Assembly: GCF_023838525.1 (NCBI RefSeq)
Contig: NZ_JAHUQD010000014.1
Span: forward strand, 1 to 60,249
Source: Caldicoprobacter algeriensis
GTDB lineage: Bacteria > Bacillota > Clostridia > Caldicoprobacterales > Caldicoprobacteraceae
Direction: 5' to 3'
DNA: 60,249 nucleotides
The translations under genes and the position numbers were made by a program. The notes below the pieces were generated by a model. It worked only from the letters and a program-made list of their open reading frames with translations. It made no database searches and had not been told where the DNA came from. Below, piece by piece: positions 59,629 through 60,249 of this stretch (the first letter of the stretch is position 1; each line of letters starts with the position of its first letter).

Positions 59629-60144
59629 ATGATCCGTATGTCTACTCACAATGATATTTTACACGTTCAGGGCGTGAAAAGCAATGGGTTTGGGATAATT
59701 CCCAAGCTGGTCATGCAGGATACGAGACTGACCAGGGACGCGAAAGCGATTTATGCATACTTTTGTTCTTATGCCGGTGGCGGAGATACGGCATTTCCCA
59801 CCGTCTCAAAGATCTGCCATGATTTAGGATTCGGCAGTGAGGACACGTACAGAAAGCATTTCAAACTCCTGGTAAAATATGGCTATATAAGGGTCGAGCA
59901 GGTCCGTGATAGCAGCGGCAGATTTTCGCACAACGTTTACACTCTGGTGGACAAGCCCGAGCCTGAAGAAACGGAAGACACAAAGGTTGTTACCGACACC
60001 CAAAAACTAGGTGACGGTGGAAAACCGCATGAAATCGGCATTTCTACCGACACCCAAAAACACGGGGACGGTAAAATACGGGGACGGAAAAATTGGGTGA
60101 CTAATAATAACAGTAATATTAATAACCTACATTTCGCATGTTAA
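59629..60144 (+). CDS. Replication-initiator-like helix-turn-helix protein
   Basis: 171 aa from the ATG at 59629 (GAAGGGCGGGGTG; an alternative is ATG 59638). GFGIIPKLVMQDTRLTRDAKAIYAYFCSYAGGGDTAFPTVSKICHDLG is the helix-turn-helix domain that begins replication initiators and regulators of Clostridia plasmids and ICEs. The C-terminal D-T-Q-K repeats (TDTQKLGDGG, TDTQKHGDGK) are unusual. The protein ends abruptly (NNLHFAC), perhaps truncated. Marks a second mobile element. Confidence 0.7.
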   Translation: MIRMSTHNDILHVQGVKSNGFGIIPKLVMQDTRLTRDAKAIYAYFCSYAGGGDTAFPTVSKICHDLGFGSEDTYRKHFKLLVKYGYIRVEQVRDSSGRFSHNVYTLVDKPEPEETEDTKVVTDTQKLGDGGKPHEIGISTDTQKHGDGKIRGRKNWVTNNNSNINNLHFAC

Positions 60145-60249
60145 AAAATGGGATTTATCTTTTTCGTGTAAATGTCAGGACTAAATCCCAACCATTCTAG
60201 CATCTTCAATATCTTTGGTGAAGTATCATTTGGCAAATACAGATCACCA
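60141..60249 (-). CDS. C-terminal end of a gene running off the window
   Basis: Minus-strand reading ends ...MLEWLGFSPDIYTKKINPIF then stop at 60141-60143; it is open to the window edge (36 codons). Convergent with the rep-like gene. Could be a transposase or recombinase tail; not identifiable. Confidence 0.35.
   Translation of the reverse strand, partial: GDLYLPNDTSPKILKMLEWLGFSPDIYTKKINPIF

Noticed and set aside
1-60249. Reverse transcriptase systems (retron, DGR), toxin-antitoxin pairs other than the MuF pair, restriction-modification
   Set aside because: No RT YxDD protein, no template/variable repeats, no methyltransferase or restriction motifs found among the credible genes.

Overview
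The window looks like a chromosome segment of a spore-forming anaerobic Firmicute, probably a thermophilic member of the Clostridia. Supporting signs are a cotJ spore-coat operon, strong AGGAGG-type ribosome binding sites, frequent TTG/GTG starts, an anaerobe-type homocysteine operon and best family matches to clostridial proteins. The species cannot be fixed from sequence alone.

Layout. (1) 285-2627: a three-gene operon (DUF39 protein, NIL-ferredoxin, UPF0280 protein) matching the direct homocysteine biosynthesis set known from methanogens. (2) 2848-2924: a tRNA-Arg(CCU) gene with a strong promoter. Its 3' half is the attachment site of a complete ~31.4 kb siphovirus-type prophage (2877-34335). 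(3) The prophage reads as integrase, then a leftward lysogeny operon (cI-like repressor, ImmA-type protease, two unknown proteins). A divergent control region with three GTGAA-N5-TTCAC operators follows. The rightward early operon holds a cro-like gene, an excisionase-like gene, recT, a rep gene carrying iterons, a DnaC-like loader and rusA. A RinA/ArpU-like late activator comes next, then a late leader that folds into a structured RNA. The late genes are terS, terL, portal, a MuF-toxin fusion with its immunity gene, scaffold, P22-like coat, head-tail joining, tail tube, -1 frameshifted tail chaperones, a lipoprotein-like moron, tape measure, hub, fibre, and amidase plus holin, ending in two terminators and attR. 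(4) 34.6-41.8 kb: host genes, comprising a truncated DUF3160 gene, a GT2 + PlsY-like pair, an orphan CIRCE heat-shock operator and a mannose-1-P guanylyltransferase/GT4/(alpha/alpha)6 operon. (5) 42-48.1 kb: a pentose/deoxyhexose catabolic cluster (TIM-barrel protein, L-fucose/L-arabinose-type isomerase, AraR-like repressor, AraB-like kinase, HAD phosphatase) with an AraR-type operator. (6) 48.3-58.2 kb: a decayed DUF4091 gene, a UroD-family methyltransferase, ribosomal L25/Ctc behind a hairpin that hides its ribosome binding site, two P-loop proteins, threonine synthase, a NAD synthetase whose glutaminase half is broken, an AraC regulator and a DUF362 protein. (7) 58.3-60.2 kb: a ~135-nt structured RNA (raiA-like), cotJA, cotJB, a truncated cotJC, and the edge of another mobile element with a replication-initiator-like gene.

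The points that most deserve follow-up are: the candidate RNA thermometer on ctc/L25; the MuF C-terminal toxin with adjacent immunity gene; the two structured leader RNAs of the prophage; the unknown membrane-anchored lysogeny gene with two in-frame starts; the autonomous moron next to the tape measure gene; the NAD synthetase that has lost its glutaminase cysteine and reading frame while keeping an intact synthetase domain; and the CIRCE element far from any chaperone gene.
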